From the NCBI GenBank assembly GCA_020431405.1, contig JAGQIK010000637.1, positions 1 through 48,656 of the forward strand: a DNA stretch of 48,656 bases. Reading direction: 5' to 3'. Positions within the stretch are counted from its first letter, which is position 1. Each line of letters begins with the position of its first letter. Made by a program: the position numbers and the translations under genes. The DNA comes from Myxococcales bacterium. Its GTDB lineage: Bacteria; Myxococcota_A; Polyangia; GCA-2747355. Of the stretch, positions 9,977 through 18,329 are shown one piece after another. The notes beneath the pieces were generated by a model that saw nothing but the letters and a program-made list of their open reading frames with translations, ran no database searches and was not told the origin of the DNA.

Positions 9977-11125
9977 ATGATGAGAGCTCTTGTGTTGACG
10001 TGCGTTCTTTCCCTGACGCCGGCAGTCGCCCTGGCACAACTGAGCGTCACCACGCTCAACCAGACCACCGGAATTCGCTTCAACGGCTTCGACGGCAGCG
10101 GGTTTGCACCTTCGCCTGCCGCGGGACAGCTGGACTCGGATACCTGGAAGATCATCGGCCTCGCCGCAGGCGACACGACCTACGGCGGCACGTTCGCCAG
10201 CGGCACCTACGCGCAAGGCACCAGCGCTGGCGGCGTCAGCACGGGCGGCATCTACGCCTTCAGCGCACAAGCCAACAACAACCCAGCCCTCGGAGTGCAG
10301 GCCACCGGCTCGGACTTCACGCCTGGCTTCATCGTGCTGCGCATGCAGAACAACACCGGCTCGGTGGTGCGCCAAGTGGGCATCACCTTCGTGGTGTGCA
10401 TCCTGAACAATGCCGATCGCTCGACGACGCTGTCGTTCGAGACGTCGCCCGACGAGTCGACGTGGACCGCGCTGGCGCAGTCGGCCAACACGCCGGCGGC
10501 CGGCGCGAGCAACGCGACCTGGGACTGTCGCACGCTGCAGAACGCGGTTAGCGGGCTCAACCTGGCCGACGGCGCGTTCTTCTACCTGCGCATCGGCGCC
10601 GCGGACAACGGCGGCAGCGGCTCGCGCGACGAGCTCGCCATCGACGACATCGGCGTGATCATGCGCTCGGCTAACGCGACGGACGCCGGCATGGACGCGG
10701 GCGCAGACACGGGCGCGGCCGACGCCACCAGCGCCGACGCCAGCGCCGACACCACCGTCGACACCACCGTCGACACCGCGAGCACCGACGCGACAACCAC
10801 CGACGCGACGACCACCGACGCGACAACCACCGACGCGACGACCACCGACGCGACAACCACCGATACGACCACCGACGCTGCGCCGACGGTCGACACGGCG
10901 CCGCTCGCCGACACGGGCCCCGGCACCGACGTGCCGATCACCAGCGATTCGCGCCCGAGCGGCGACGGCACATCCACGGGCGGCGACGGCGGCGGTGGCG
11001 GCAGCAGCGACGACGGCGGCTGCTGCTCCATCGGCGCGAGCGCGCCCGACACCATCGCGCCCGTATCGCTGCTGCTGCTGCTGTTCGTGCTCGCGCGCCG
11101 TCGGCGGCGCCGCAGGCAACGCTGA
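9977..11125 (+). CDS. Surface protein with Thr/Asp repeat linker and MYXO-CTERM-like sorting tail
   Basis: The ATG at 9977 (or 9980) follows AGGAGG and gives 382 residues. Residues 1-22 are a signal peptide (cleavage near ALA-Q). Residues about 25-235 form a beta-rich ectodomain with one Cys pair. Residues about 240-320 are an Asp/Thr/Ala linker built from TTDAT repeats. The C-terminus has DGGCC, a hydrophobic helix (IAPVSLLLLLFVLA) and a run of Arg, which is the layout of the MYXO-CTERM signal processed by myxosortases and used for outer-membrane lipid anchoring. Function of the ectodomain is unknown. The gene converges on the reductase with a 6-bp gap. Confidence 0.85.
   Translation: MMRALVLTCVLSLTPAVALAQLSVTTLNQTTGIRFNGFDGSGFAPSPAAGQLDSDTWKIIGLAAGDTTYGGTFASGTYAQGTSAGGVSTGGIYAFSAQANNNPALGVQATGSDFTPGFIVLRMQNNTGSVVRQVGITFVVCILNNADRSTTLSFETSPDESTWTALAQSANTPAAGASNATWDCRTLQNAVSGLNLADGAFFYLRIGAADNGGSGSRDELAIDDIGVIMRSANATDAGMDAGADTGAADATSADASADTTVDTTVDTASTDATTTDATTTDATTTDATTTDATTTDTTTDAAPTVDTAPLADTGPGTDVPITSDSRPSGDGTSTGGDGGGGGSSDDGGCCSIGASAPDTIAPVSLLLLLFVLARRRRRRRQR
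10790..10864. repeat. 15-bp tandem repeat with alternating 30-bp period
   Basis: Five units of gcgacRaccaccgac encode the Thr-Thr-Asp-Ala-Thr linker of the surface protein. The variable base alternates a/g/a/g/a, so the real period is 30 bp. That points to recent duplication of a two-unit block. Confidence 0.85.
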
Positions 11126-11131
11126 GGCTCG

Positions 11132-11854
11132 TTAGTACTCGGTTCTGATCTGCGCGGCGTCGAGCCCGGCGTCGCGCAGCGCAGCGCGCACTTCGCTGAC
11201 CATCGCTGGAATCCCGCACAGCAACGCGAGAAGCTCGCCCTGCGCTGCCTCGCTGGCGACGAGCGCAGCGGCGAGATGCGCCGTGACGCGGCCTCGTCGC
11301 ACCCCCTCTTGGCCGGCCTGCGCCTCGCCGCTGACGGTGGCGACGTAGGAGAACGCCTCGTGGCGCGCGGCGAGCTCGCGCCAGATGTCGTCGTAGAGCA
11401 GCCCGACCGGCTGGCGTGCACCGTAGAGCAGCTGCACGCGGCGGCCCGCGCTGAGCCGCGCGTCGAGCTGATCGCTCATCGCGCGAAACGGCGCGATGCC
11501 CGTGCCGGTGGCGACTAGCAGCACGTCGCGCTGCGCGTCGCCGGGCTCGCGATCGAGCACCAGCTGTCCGTCCGGCCCGGCGAAGGCGAGCGTGTCGCCG
11601 AGCTCGAGGGCGAACAGGGTGCGCGCGCCCAGGCCGTCGTCGTCCTTGACGCACAGCTTGAACGTGCCGTCAGCCTGCGGCGGCGCGCTGAGCGAGTAGT
11701 AGCAGCCTTGATAGCTATCAGCTGCGAACAATACCTGAACGTACTGCCCCGGCACGAACCGCAGAGGCTGTCCGTCGCAGCGCGCGAAGGCGAGCTCGCG
11801 CACGCCCTCGCTCAGTGTTCGGCGGCTCAGCAAGCGGCAGTCGAATCGCTCCAT
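11132..11854 (-). CDS. FAD/NAD(P)-binding oxidoreductase of the ferredoxin reductase family
   Basis: The 240-residue product has the FNR fold. An FAD domain (about residues 1-95) contains RFVPGQYVQVLF and the segment GCYYSLSAPP, where the usual Arg of RxYS is Cys. The NAD(P) domain follows, with ATGTGIAPFRAM and the C-terminal LCGIPAMV. No plant-type ferredoxin domain or Fe-S Cys motif is present, so electrons must pass to a separate partner. The ATG at 11854 is directly abutted by AAGGAG; a longer start is possible but the extension looks non-coding. It lacks the ferredoxin half of BoxA, so I do not call it the missing benzoyl-CoA epoxidase reductase. Confidence 0.82.
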   Translation of the reverse strand: MERFDCRLLSRRTLSEGVRELAFARCDGQPLRFVPGQYVQVLFAADSYQGCYYSLSAPPQADGTFKLCVKDDDGLGARTLFALELGDTLAFAGPDGQLVLDREPGDAQRDVLLVATGTGIAPFRAMSDQLDARLSAGRRVQLLYGARQPVGLLYDDIWRELAARHEAFSYVATVSGEAQAGQEGVRRGRVTAHLAAALVASEAAQGELLALLCGIPAMVSEVRAALRDAGLDAAQIRTEY

Positions 11855-11968
11855 CTCCTTGCCAGTATCACAAACGCCACGGCTGGGACACTGGTCACCC
11901 ATTGGCCGAGCCGTCCGGATCTCGGCCGCCTCGGAGACGCAACCCGCTGATATCACGAGCTGAAGGTT

Positions 11969-11984
11969 CGGTACGGCAGTTGCG
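11969..11984 (+). promoter_or_regulatory. Weak -24/-12 promoter match upstream of the 628-residue lipoprotein
   Basis: CGGTACGGCAGTTGCG keeps the GG and GC pairs at sigma-54 spacing, with ACG and TTGC intact (9 of 12 consensus positions). It lies 38 bp before the ATG at 12022, whose ribosome site is GGGAG. The region 11855-12021 otherwise holds nothing I can name. Confidence 0.3.
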
Positions 11985-12021
11985 TAACGTCTCCGATGGA
12001 CGCTTGACCGGGAGATCATCG

Positions 12022-13908
12022 ATGCGACGACGCAGGGCGCTCTTCATCGCGCTGATGCTCGCGAGCTTCGCCATCGCCGCCAGCTGCGCCGGCGACAACG
12101 AAGACAACAACCTGCCCCCCAGCGACGCCATCGGCCCCGCGCCGCTCGCCACCGGTAAAGCCGACGGCACTGGTGTCGCCGGCCCGAGCAAGTCGGTCGA
12201 CGACACCTCGACCCGCGCCTGGCTCGTCAAGAACCAGTGGGAAGACCGCGACACCGCCAACGCGCGCAAGGCCGGCGTCGCCTGGGGCGCCGACAGCGGC
12301 CTCAACTGGGACGAGAAGTATCGCGCTTGGATCAACTCGATGAAGAAGATCAAGCGCCCCGACAGCAACTACGGCGAGACCTTCGAAGTCACGACGCCGT
12401 GGGGCGACAAGGTGCTCGCCTCGCCGCGCCTCGATTGCGCCGACGTGTGGATCTTCCTGCGCTCCACCTTCGCTGCCTGGTATCAGCTGCCGTTCTATCT
12501 CGAAGGCTGGGACCACCAGGCACGCCAGCGCGTCTACTTCGGGCACATGGGCATTCGCACCGCCAGCGGCAAGTGGAGCACCACGCCGCTGTTTCGCGAC
12601 TACTATCGCGACTACTCGTCGATGAGCGCCGCCGATCTCGCGGCGCAAGGCTGGCCGAAAGACTCGCGGCTGCGCTCGCGCGGCACGGTCAGCGGCGACG
12701 AGCAGCCGATCCTCGGCGAGGGCGCGCGCATGGGCGCCTACCTCGACGAGATCCACCTCAACAAGCGCGCCGGACACCTGATCCGCTGGCTGCTGATCTA
12801 TTTCGGCACCTCGAACCTCATCGGCGGCCGCAACACGTACAACCTCGAGCCCAAAGCGGTCAGCGTCGGCGACGCGATGATCTATCGGCGCGCGTCGGAC
12901 GGATCGGGACACACCATGGTCGTGCTGCGCCAAGGCAAGAACGCCGCCGGCAAGCTGTGGGTCGAGATCGTCTCGGGCAACGTGCCGCCGCGGCACCCGG
13001 CGTGGGAGTCGCAGGCGGCGAGCAAGCGCCGCTTCACCAACAACGAAGGCGGCGGGCCGACGAAGAACTCCAAGGGCGAGATCTATTCGCACATCGGCGG
13101 TGGCCTCAAACGCTTCCGCGTGGCCAAGCTCAGCGGCGGTCGCTGGATGAACACCTTCATGAAGGCCGACAAGGACAACTGGATCAACGACACCGACTAC
13201 GAGGCCATCGGCGCGCGGCCGGCGACCTTCCAAGAGATCCTCGGCGAGGTCTCGCCCGAAGAGACGCGCGACGCGCTGCTCGTGATGATCGAAGACGCGC
13301 GCCGCCACCTGCGCCAGTACCCCGCCTCGTGCGCCGCGCGCATCCGCCGCGAGGACGCCTTCGCCGAGCTCTACACGCTGATGCAGAGCCGCTTCGGCAA
13401 GAGCCGCCTCGAAGTCGACAAGCAGTACCGCAAGAAGGAGGACTACGTCTTCGCCAAGCTCGACTACGAGCAGTCCAAGACCTGCTGCTGGAACAAGTCG
13501 ACGGCCAAGATGTATCAGCTGATCATGGCGATGGTCGAAGCGCGCGAGCTGGCCGCTGCGCCCGGGCAGTGCGAGGCGCCGCCGATCTTCATGGCGCGCG
13601 ACGGCGGCTATCAGATCTTCTCCGACTACGCCGCGGCGCAAGGCCAGGCTGGTGACTGGGTGCCTTGGAGCGCCGACGAGAGCTGCCCGCAGGCGGGCGT
13701 CAGCGACGACACACCCGACCTGCCCGAGTGGAGCGACTACTGCGCGCTCGATCTGCACGCCGGCGCGACCGCGTCGCAACCCGACGCCGGGGGCGACGGC
13801 AGCAGCGATGGCAGCGGCGATGGCAGCTCGGGCGACGGCAGCGCCGACGGCGGGAGCGACGGCAGCGCCCCGTCTTCGCCCGATGCCGGCGCACCCGACG
13901 CGGCCTAG
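12022..13908 (+). CDS. Large lipoprotein with possible NlpC/CHAP-like Cys-His pair
   Basis: The ATG follows GGGAG at good spacing and gives 628 residues. The signal ends in a lipobox (IAASC, C22). The central domain has C139 in RLDCADVW and, about 155 residues later, SVGDAMIYRR followed by GHTMVVLR with H297. A Cys before a helix, then GD and GH on successive strands, is the arrangement of papain-like NlpC/P60 and CHAP peptidases; the wide spacing means an inserted domain. The assignment is therefore tentative. A second region (residues 370-550) has several Cys, including CC. The last 45 residues are Gly/Asp/Ser-rich, a typical myxobacterial low-complexity end. It may act on peptidoglycan or protein at the envelope. 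Confidence 0.7.
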   Translation: MRRRRALFIALMLASFAIAASCAGDNEDNNLPPSDAIGPAPLATGKADGTGVAGPSKSVDDTSTRAWLVKNQWEDRDTANARKAGVAWGADSGLNWDEKYRAWINSMKKIKRPDSNYGETFEVTTPWGDKVLASPRLDCADVWIFLRSTFAAWYQLPFYLEGWDHQARQRVYFGHMGIRTASGKWSTTPLFRDYYRDYSSMSAADLAAQGWPKDSRLRSRGTVSGDEQPILGEGARMGAYLDEIHLNKRAGHLIRWLLIYFGTSNLIGGRNTYNLEPKAVSVGDAMIYRRASDGSGHTMVVLRQGKNAAGKLWVEIVSGNVPPRHPAWESQAASKRRFTNNEGGGPTKNSKGEIYSHIGGGLKRFRVAKLSGGRWMNTFMKADKDNWINDTDYEAIGARPATFQEILGEVSPEETRDALLVMIEDARRHLRQYPASCAARIRREDAFAELYTLMQSRFGKSRLEVDKQYRKKEDYVFAKLDYEQSKTCCWNKSTAKMYQLIMAMVEARELAAAPGQCEAPPIFMARDGGYQIFSDYAAAQGQAGDWVPWSADESCPQAGVSDDTPDLPEWSDYCALDLHAGATASQPDAGGDGSSDGSGDGSSGDGSADGGSDGSAPSSPDAGAPDAA

Positions 13909-13930
13909 AGTGCTGTAGAATCGGCGGCGT

Positions 13931-14128
13931 ATGACAAGACTGCGCCGCATCCTGCTGCTCGTGCTGCTCGCCGCCTCGCTGCTCGGCAGCGACTGTGGCG
14001 CCGACGACCGCGCCTGCGTCGATGCGCGCCAGTGCGAATCCTACTGCGGTCAGTGCACGCCCGCCTGCTTGCCGACCGGGCCGCAGGGCGAAGGCCAGTG
14101 CCACTGCAGCTGCCAACCACAGAAGTAG
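13931..14128 (+). CDS. Small exported Cys-rich peptide
   Basis: A 65-residue product starts with a hydrophobic signal (ILLLVLLAASLLGSDC), which may be a lipobox variant. The mature part is about 45 residues with ten Cys, including CESYCGQC and CHCSC near the end, so it should be held together by disulfides or bind metal. It lies 22 bp after the preceding lipoprotein gene. TAGAAT at 13916-13921 may be a -10 element. No family recognised. Confidence 0.6.
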   Translation: MTRLRRILLLVLLAASLLGSDCGADDRACVDARQCESYCGQCTPACLPTGPQGEGQCHCSCQPQK

Positions 14129-14183
14129 GTTAGCGAGCGAGCAAGCGCTTGCGGCGCGCCGCCAGCCGGCCCACGATCTATAC

Positions 14184-14792
14184 GTGACCCGCTTAGGCTT
14201 GTTCCTGCTCGCCGCCGCCTCGCTCGTCAGCGCCGGCTGTCAGCTGCACGCCGACCCGTCGATGTCGGCGCAGACGTCGCGCTGGCAATGCAGCGGCCAT
14301 CCACCAACCTGCAGCCTTCCCGGCTCGCGGCTGCGTTTCGATCTGCCGCCGGGATGGGTCGCCTGCTCCGGGCGCGGCGACGACTTGCAGATCCAGGACC
14401 CCGTCGCCGGCGTGAGCGCCTTTGTCTTCCCGCGCCCCATCGCGCCGCAGAACTGCCGCGGCATCAGCGACGAGGCGATCATGCGCAGTGTCCCGAACTT
14501 CACGCAGGCCGTAGTCAACCGCCGCGTGGAGCGCGCGCGCGACGACGGCGTCGTCGTGGTGCAGACCGCCGTCGAGTCGGCCAACCTGCGCGAGCCGCTG
14601 CGCCTTTGCGCGCTGATCGTCGAGCGCGATCAGCGCTGCGTGCAGCTCGTCTACACGGCGCGCGCTTCGCGCTACCGCCGCGGCCTCGCCGACTTCAACC
14701 GCCTCGTCGCGCAATGGGGCGGCTTGCTCGGCGGCAGCCCGATCTGCGCCGGCGAGCAGCCCGGCGGACGCGTCGCGACGACGAAGCGCTAG
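14184..14792 (+). CDS. Lipoprotein of unknown function
   Basis: A GTG start gives 202 residues with the signal TRLGLFLLAAASLVSAGC, lipid Cys at residue 19. The body contains FDLPPGWVACSGRGDDLQIQDP and alternating strand-like segments reminiscent of small lipoproteins that carry a PsbP/Mog1-like fold, but I cannot support a family. It overlaps the channel gene on the other strand by 4 bp at the stop codons. The hydrophobic signal makes this start far better than longer readings. Confidence 0.65.
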   Translation: MTRLGLFLLAAASLVSAGCQLHADPSMSAQTSRWQCSGHPPTCSLPGSRLRFDLPPGWVACSGRGDDLQIQDPVAGVSAFVFPRPIAPQNCRGISDEAIMRSVPNFTQAVVNRRVERARDDGVVVVQTAVESANLREPLRLCALIVERDQRCVQLVYTARASRYRRGLADFNRLVAQWGGLLGGSPICAGEQPGGRVATTKR

Positions 14793-15859
14793 TCCCGTCC
14801 GACGTGCCAGCGCTGCATGATCGTGCGCAGCACGTGCCCTTCGCGAAGCCGCAGCAGCGCGATGTCGATGCGATTGCGCAGCGGGCTGCCGCGGCGTACG
14901 GCGAAGCCGTAGTTGTCCGGTGACGTCTGCGAGGTGTGCACGACCAGCGGCAGCTCGGGGTGCTCGAGCAGGTAGTACTGCAGCACCGGCAGGTCATACA
15001 GCATCGCGTCGACCTTGCCGCCGACGAGCAACGCCAGCGCCTGCTCCTTGCTCGGCGTGGCCAACATTCGCGCGCCGTGCCGCAGCGCCACCGCTTCCCC
15101 CGGCGTGCCTTTGACCACCGCCACCTGGCGGCCGTGCAGCTTCGACATCGACGTGATGCCCTGATCCTCGAGCTTGGAGACCGTCATCATGGTCGTGATG
15201 CTCGCGGTCAACATCGCGCCGCCGAGCAGCGCGGCGAGCATGAAGAGCCCCGCGATGAACCGCCCGGCGCGCGTGATCGGCGTACGATCGCCGTAGCCAA
15301 CCCGCGTCAGGGTGACCAGCGCGAACCACATGCCGTTGCTCACGCCGCGCAAGACGCTGCGTGGAAAGTGCGCCGGGTTGTGCCCGCGCTCCACCAGCCA
15401 GATCAGCGTGCCCACCAGCAGCAACAGCACGAGCAGCGCGCCAACAAAGATCAGCAGCGCTTGCACCAGCTGCGGCTTGAGCCGCTTCCAGGCCGAGGGC
15501 GGCGTGCGGCTGGTCATGATCGCGATGCTCGAGGCGAAGTAGGGCTGCGTGAAGTCGACACGCGATGCGCGCGAGGCGGTGATGCTCACCGGCCCGACGA
15601 TCACGTCGGCGCGGCCACCTTCGATATCGGCTATCGCCTCGCTCAGGTCTTTGGCCACGCGCACGGTGTAGGTGGCCGGCAGTCGCTTGGCGATGGCTTT
15701 CCAGACATCGAGCGCCACACCGCGCGTCGTGCTGCCGTGCTTGATGACGAAGGGCTTGGAGCCGGCCACGACCACCCGCAACGCCTCGGGTTCGGCGGCG
15801 AGGGCGTCGCCTCCGCCGATCAGCAGCACGACGGCGCACAGCAGCGCTCTCGTCATCAC
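14789..15859 (-). CDS. Glutamate-receptor-like ligand-gated ion channel (GluR0 type)
   Basis: The 356-residue protein has the full layout of prokaryotic ionotropic glutamate receptors. A signal peptide (1-22) precedes ligand-binding lobe S1 (26-120, with SRVDFTQPYF), helix M1 (about 131-155), a potassium-channel-like pore loop (172-191), helix M2 (200-223) and lobe S2 (240-350, with DAMLYDLP supplying a likely ligand-binding Asp289). The pore filter reads TRVGYGD at 185-191. In potassium channels and GluR0 the residue before VGYG is normally Thr; here it is Arg186, confirmed by the codon CGG. That should change or block conduction at the inner ion site. The start is GTG 15859 or ATG 15856, after a possible TAGCAT -10 element. 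Confidence 0.9.
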   Translation of the reverse strand: MMTRALLCAVVLLIGGGDALAAEPEALRVVVAGSKPFVIKHGSTTRGVALDVWKAIAKRLPATYTVRVAKDLSEAIADIEGGRADVIVGPVSITASRASRVDFTQPYFASSIAIMTSRTPPSAWKRLKPQLVQALLIFVGALLVLLLLVGTLIWLVERGHNPAHFPRSVLRGVSNGMWFALVTLTRVGYGDRTPITRAGRFIAGLFMLAALLGGAMLTASITTMMTVSKLEDQGITSMSKLHGRQVAVVKGTPGEAVALRHGARMLATPSKEQALALLVGGKVDAMLYDLPVLQYYLLEHPELPLVVHTSQTSPDNYGFAVRRGSPLRNRIDIALLRLREGHVLRTIMQRWHVGRD

Positions 15860-15868
15860 CCGCCTATG

Positions 15869-16537
15869 CTACACGCCGCGCGCCTCGGGGTCCCAGATCA
15901 GCTTGTGCATCTGCAGCTGAAAGCGCACCGGCAGCTTGTCGGCGAGGATCCAGGCCGCCACGTCAGCGCGCGCCGGCCCACCCCACACCGTCGAGAGCAG
16001 CACGCTGCAGCGCTCGGCGAGGCCGCGCTCGCGGATCAGATCGCGCGCGAACTCGTAGTCGCGGCGGCTGGCGAGCACCAGCTTGAGCTCGTCTTTGGCG
16101 CGCAGCGCGTCGAGGTTCGACCATAGGTTCTTGTCGTGCTCGCCCGAGTCAGGACACTTGATGTCCATGATCACGTGCACGCGATCGTCCACCGGCGTGA
16201 TGTCGAAGGCGCCGCTGGTCTCGAGCAGCACCGTGCGCCCCGCGTCGGCGAGCGCGCTCATCAGCGGCAGCACGTTGCGCTGCGCCAGCGGCTCGCCGCC
16301 GGTGACCTCGACCAGCTGCACGCCGAAGTCGAGCGCGCGCGCGAGCACCGCGGCCACGCTGTGGTCCTCGCCTCCGTAGAAGGCGTGCTCGGTGTCGCAC
16401 CACACGCAGCGCAGCGGACAGCCGGTGGTGCGCACGAAGACACACGGAAGCCCGGCGAACGTCGACTCGCCTTGCAGCGAGAGGTAGATCTCGTGCACAC
16501 GCAGGTGTAGCTGCTCGAGTGTCTGCCCGTCGCTCAT
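15869..16537 (-). CDS. queE: 7-carboxy-7-deazaguanine synthase QueE
   Basis: QueE is a radical SAM enzyme that makes 7-carboxy-7-deazaguanine from 6-carboxytetrahydropterin in the preQ0/queuosine pathway. The Fe-S motif is CPLRCVWC near residues 40-47, preceded by [14 protein letters not shown], which is typical of the family, and followed by VTGGEPL. The 222-residue length is normal. Its ATG overlaps the queC stop by 4 bp (ATGA), so translation is coupled. QueD and QueF are not in the window. Confidence 0.95.
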   Translation of the reverse strand: MSDGQTLEQLHLRVHEIYLSLQGESTFAGLPCVFVRTTGCPLRCVWCDTEHAFYGGEDHSVAAVLARALDFGVQLVEVTGGEPLAQRNVLPLMSALADAGRTVLLETSGAFDITPVDDRVHVIMDIKCPDSGEHDKNLWSNLDALRAKDELKLVLASRRDYEFARDLIRERGLAERCSVLLSTVWGGPARADVAAWILADKLPVRFQLQMHKLIWDPEARGV

Positions 16538-17241
16538 CGATCGGCTGCGGGGTAGTCGAGCGGATCCGTCGCGCCGGCGGCAGCAAACCCGTCGAGGCGC
16601 AAGATGCACGCGTCGCAAGCGCCGCAGGGGCGGCCTGCTGCGTCGCGCGGGTCGTAGCAGCTGTGCGTCAGCGCGTAGTCGACGCCCAGCTCGAGGCCAA
16701 GCCGGATGATCGCGGCCTTGTCGAGCTTCATCAGCGGCGCGTGCACGGAGAGCCGCTCGCCGGCCACGCCGAACGCCGTGGCGCACGCGGCGAGCGCCTC
16801 GAAGGCCTCGATGAACTCGGGCCGACAGTCGGGGTAGCCCGAGTAGTCGAGCACGTTGACGCCGATGAAGATGTCGCGCAGATCGAGCGCCTCGGCCCAA
16901 GCCAGCGCGAACGAGAGGAACACCGTGTTGCGCGCCGGCACGTAGGTGACGGGGATGCCGCTGCCGATGGCCTCGGAGGAGCGGCCCTTGGGCACGTCGA
17001 TGTCGGCGGTGAGCGCCGAGCCGCCGATGGCGCGCATGTCGACGTCGATGGTGAGGTGCTCGCGCACGTCGAAGGCCTTCGCCACGCGCGCCGCCGCGTC
17101 GAGCTCGCACACGTGGCGCTGCCCGTAGCGAAAGCTCAGCGCGTAGCACTCGAAGCCGCGCTGGCGCGCCACGGCGAGGCAGGTGCTCGAGTCGAGCCCA
17201 CCCGAGAGCAGCACGATGGCACGCTTGGCCTCTTCGCTCAT
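16534..17241 (-). CDS. queC: 7-cyano-7-deazaguanine synthase QueC
   Basis: QueC converts 7-carboxy-7-deazaguanine to preQ0 using ATP and ammonia. It shows the PP-loop [11 protein letters not shown] at residues 11-21, the segment [11 protein letters not shown], and C-terminal zinc-binding Cys residues in HSCYDP and CGACDAC. The length of 235 residues is normal. It is the first gene of the queC-queE pair. The product could feed tRNA queuosine or, less likely here, 7-deazaguanine DNA modification, because no dpd-type genes are nearby. Confidence 0.95.
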   Translation of the reverse strand: MSEEAKRAIVLLSGGLDSSTCLAVARQRGFECYALSFRYGQRHVCELDAAARVAKAFDVREHLTIDVDMRAIGGSALTADIDVPKGRSSEAIGSGIPVTYVPARNTVFLSFALAWAEALDLRDIFIGVNVLDYSGYPDCRPEFIEAFEALAACATAFGVAGERLSVHAPLMKLDKAAIIRLGLELGVDYALTHSCYDPRDAAGRPCGACDACILRLDGFAAAGATDPLDYPAADR

Positions 17242-17333
17242 GGCGCCTTCTTTGACGCGTTCTGTCGCGAGACGCAAGCTGCTATTGTCGCGGCCCACGC
17301 AGCCCAAGCGGTCTGAGCACCAGAGGAGCCATC

Positions 17334-18329
17334 GTGACCAAAGTCGTGCTGATCCCGGGCGACGGCATCGGCCCCGCCATCACCAACTCGGTCAAACGCG
17401 TGCTCGAGGCCGCCGGCGCCGACGTCACCTGGGAGGTGCACGAGGCGGGCGAGCAGACGATCGCGACGCATGGCGACCCGCTGCCCGAGCATGTCGTACA
17501 GGCCATCGCCGAGACCGGCGTGGCGCTCAAGGGCCCGATCACGACGCCCGTGGGCAAGGGCTTCAGCTCGGTCAACGTGCGGCTGCGCAGGCAGCTCGAC
17601 CTCTACGCCAACCTACGCCCGGTGCGCTCGATCCCCGGCACGCGCTCGCGCTACGAGAACGTCGACATCGTCGTGGTGCGCGAAAACACCGAGGGCCTCT
17701 ACTCGGGCATCGAGCACGAGGTGGTGCCCGGCGTCATCGAGTCGCTCAAGATCATGACGCGCCAGGCCTGCACGCGCATCGCGCGCTTCGCCTTCGAGCA
17801 CGCCCGAGAGCACGGGCGCGAGAAGGTTACCGCGGTGCACAAGGCCAACATCATGAAGCTCGCCGACGGCCTCTTTCTCGACTGCTTCTACGAGGTGGCG
17901 CGCGAGTACTCCGACATCAAAGCCGAGGACTGCATCGTCGACGCAGCGTGTATGAAGCTGGTGCTCGACCCGCATCAGTTCGACGTGGTCGTGATGGAGA
18001 ACCTCTACGGCGACATCCTCAGCGACCTCTGCGCCGGCCTCGTCGGCGGGCTCGGCGTCACGCCCGGCGCCAACATCGGCGAGAAGATCGCCGTCTTCGA
18101 GGCCGTGCACGGCTCGGCGCCCGACATCGCCGGCCGCGACCTCGCCAACCCGACGGCGATCCTGCTCACGGCCTGCTTGATGCTGCGCCACATCGACCAG
18201 GGCGACGTCGCCGATCGCGTGGTCGACGCGATCGTCGCGTGCCTCGAGGCCGGCACCAAGACCGGCGATCTCGGCGGCAAGGCCAGCACCACGCAGTTCA
18301 CCGACGCGCTCGTGGCCAAGGTCAGCTAG
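17334..18329 (+). CDS. NAD(P)-dependent isocitrate/3-isopropylmalate dehydrogenase family
   Basis: A GTG start with GAGGAG 7 bp upstream gives 331 residues. Family motifs are clear: IPGDGIGP at the N-terminus, the substrate-binding [21 protein letters not shown] with the catalytic Lys, and the metal/NAD region [18 protein letters not shown]. Phosphoserine-type substrate residues in [20 protein letters not shown] resemble NAD-dependent isocitrate dehydrogenases more than LeuB. Isocitrate dehydrogenase is the likely role, homoisocitrate or isopropylmalate dehydrogenase the alternatives. It stands alone on its strand and overlaps the transporter gene tail to tail by 8 bp. Confidence 0.88.
   Translation: MTKVVLIPGDGIGPAITNSVKRVLEAAGADVTWEVHEAGEQTIATHGDPLPEHVVQAIAETGVALKGPITTPVGKGFSSVNVRLRRQLDLYANLRPVRSIPGTRSRYENVDIVVVRENTEGLYSGIEHEVVPGVIESLKIMTRQACTRIARFAFEHAREHGREKVTAVHKANIMKLADGLFLDCFYEVAREYSDIKAEDCIVDAACMKLVLDPHQFDVVVMENLYGDILSDLCAGLVGGLGVTPGANIGEKIAVFEAVHGSAPDIAGRDLANPTAILLTACLMLRHIDQGDVADRVVDAIVACLEAGTKTGDLGGKASTTQFTDALVAKVS

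Noticed and set aside
9890..11119. N-terminal extension of the enoyl-CoA hydratase reading to 11119
   Set aside because: It runs antisense through the MYXO-CTERM gene; GTG 9889 has a strong ribosome site and gives the normal family length.
11132..11854. FNR-like protein as BoxA
   Set aside because: It has no N-terminal ferredoxin domain and lies 5 kb from boxCB in another transcription unit.
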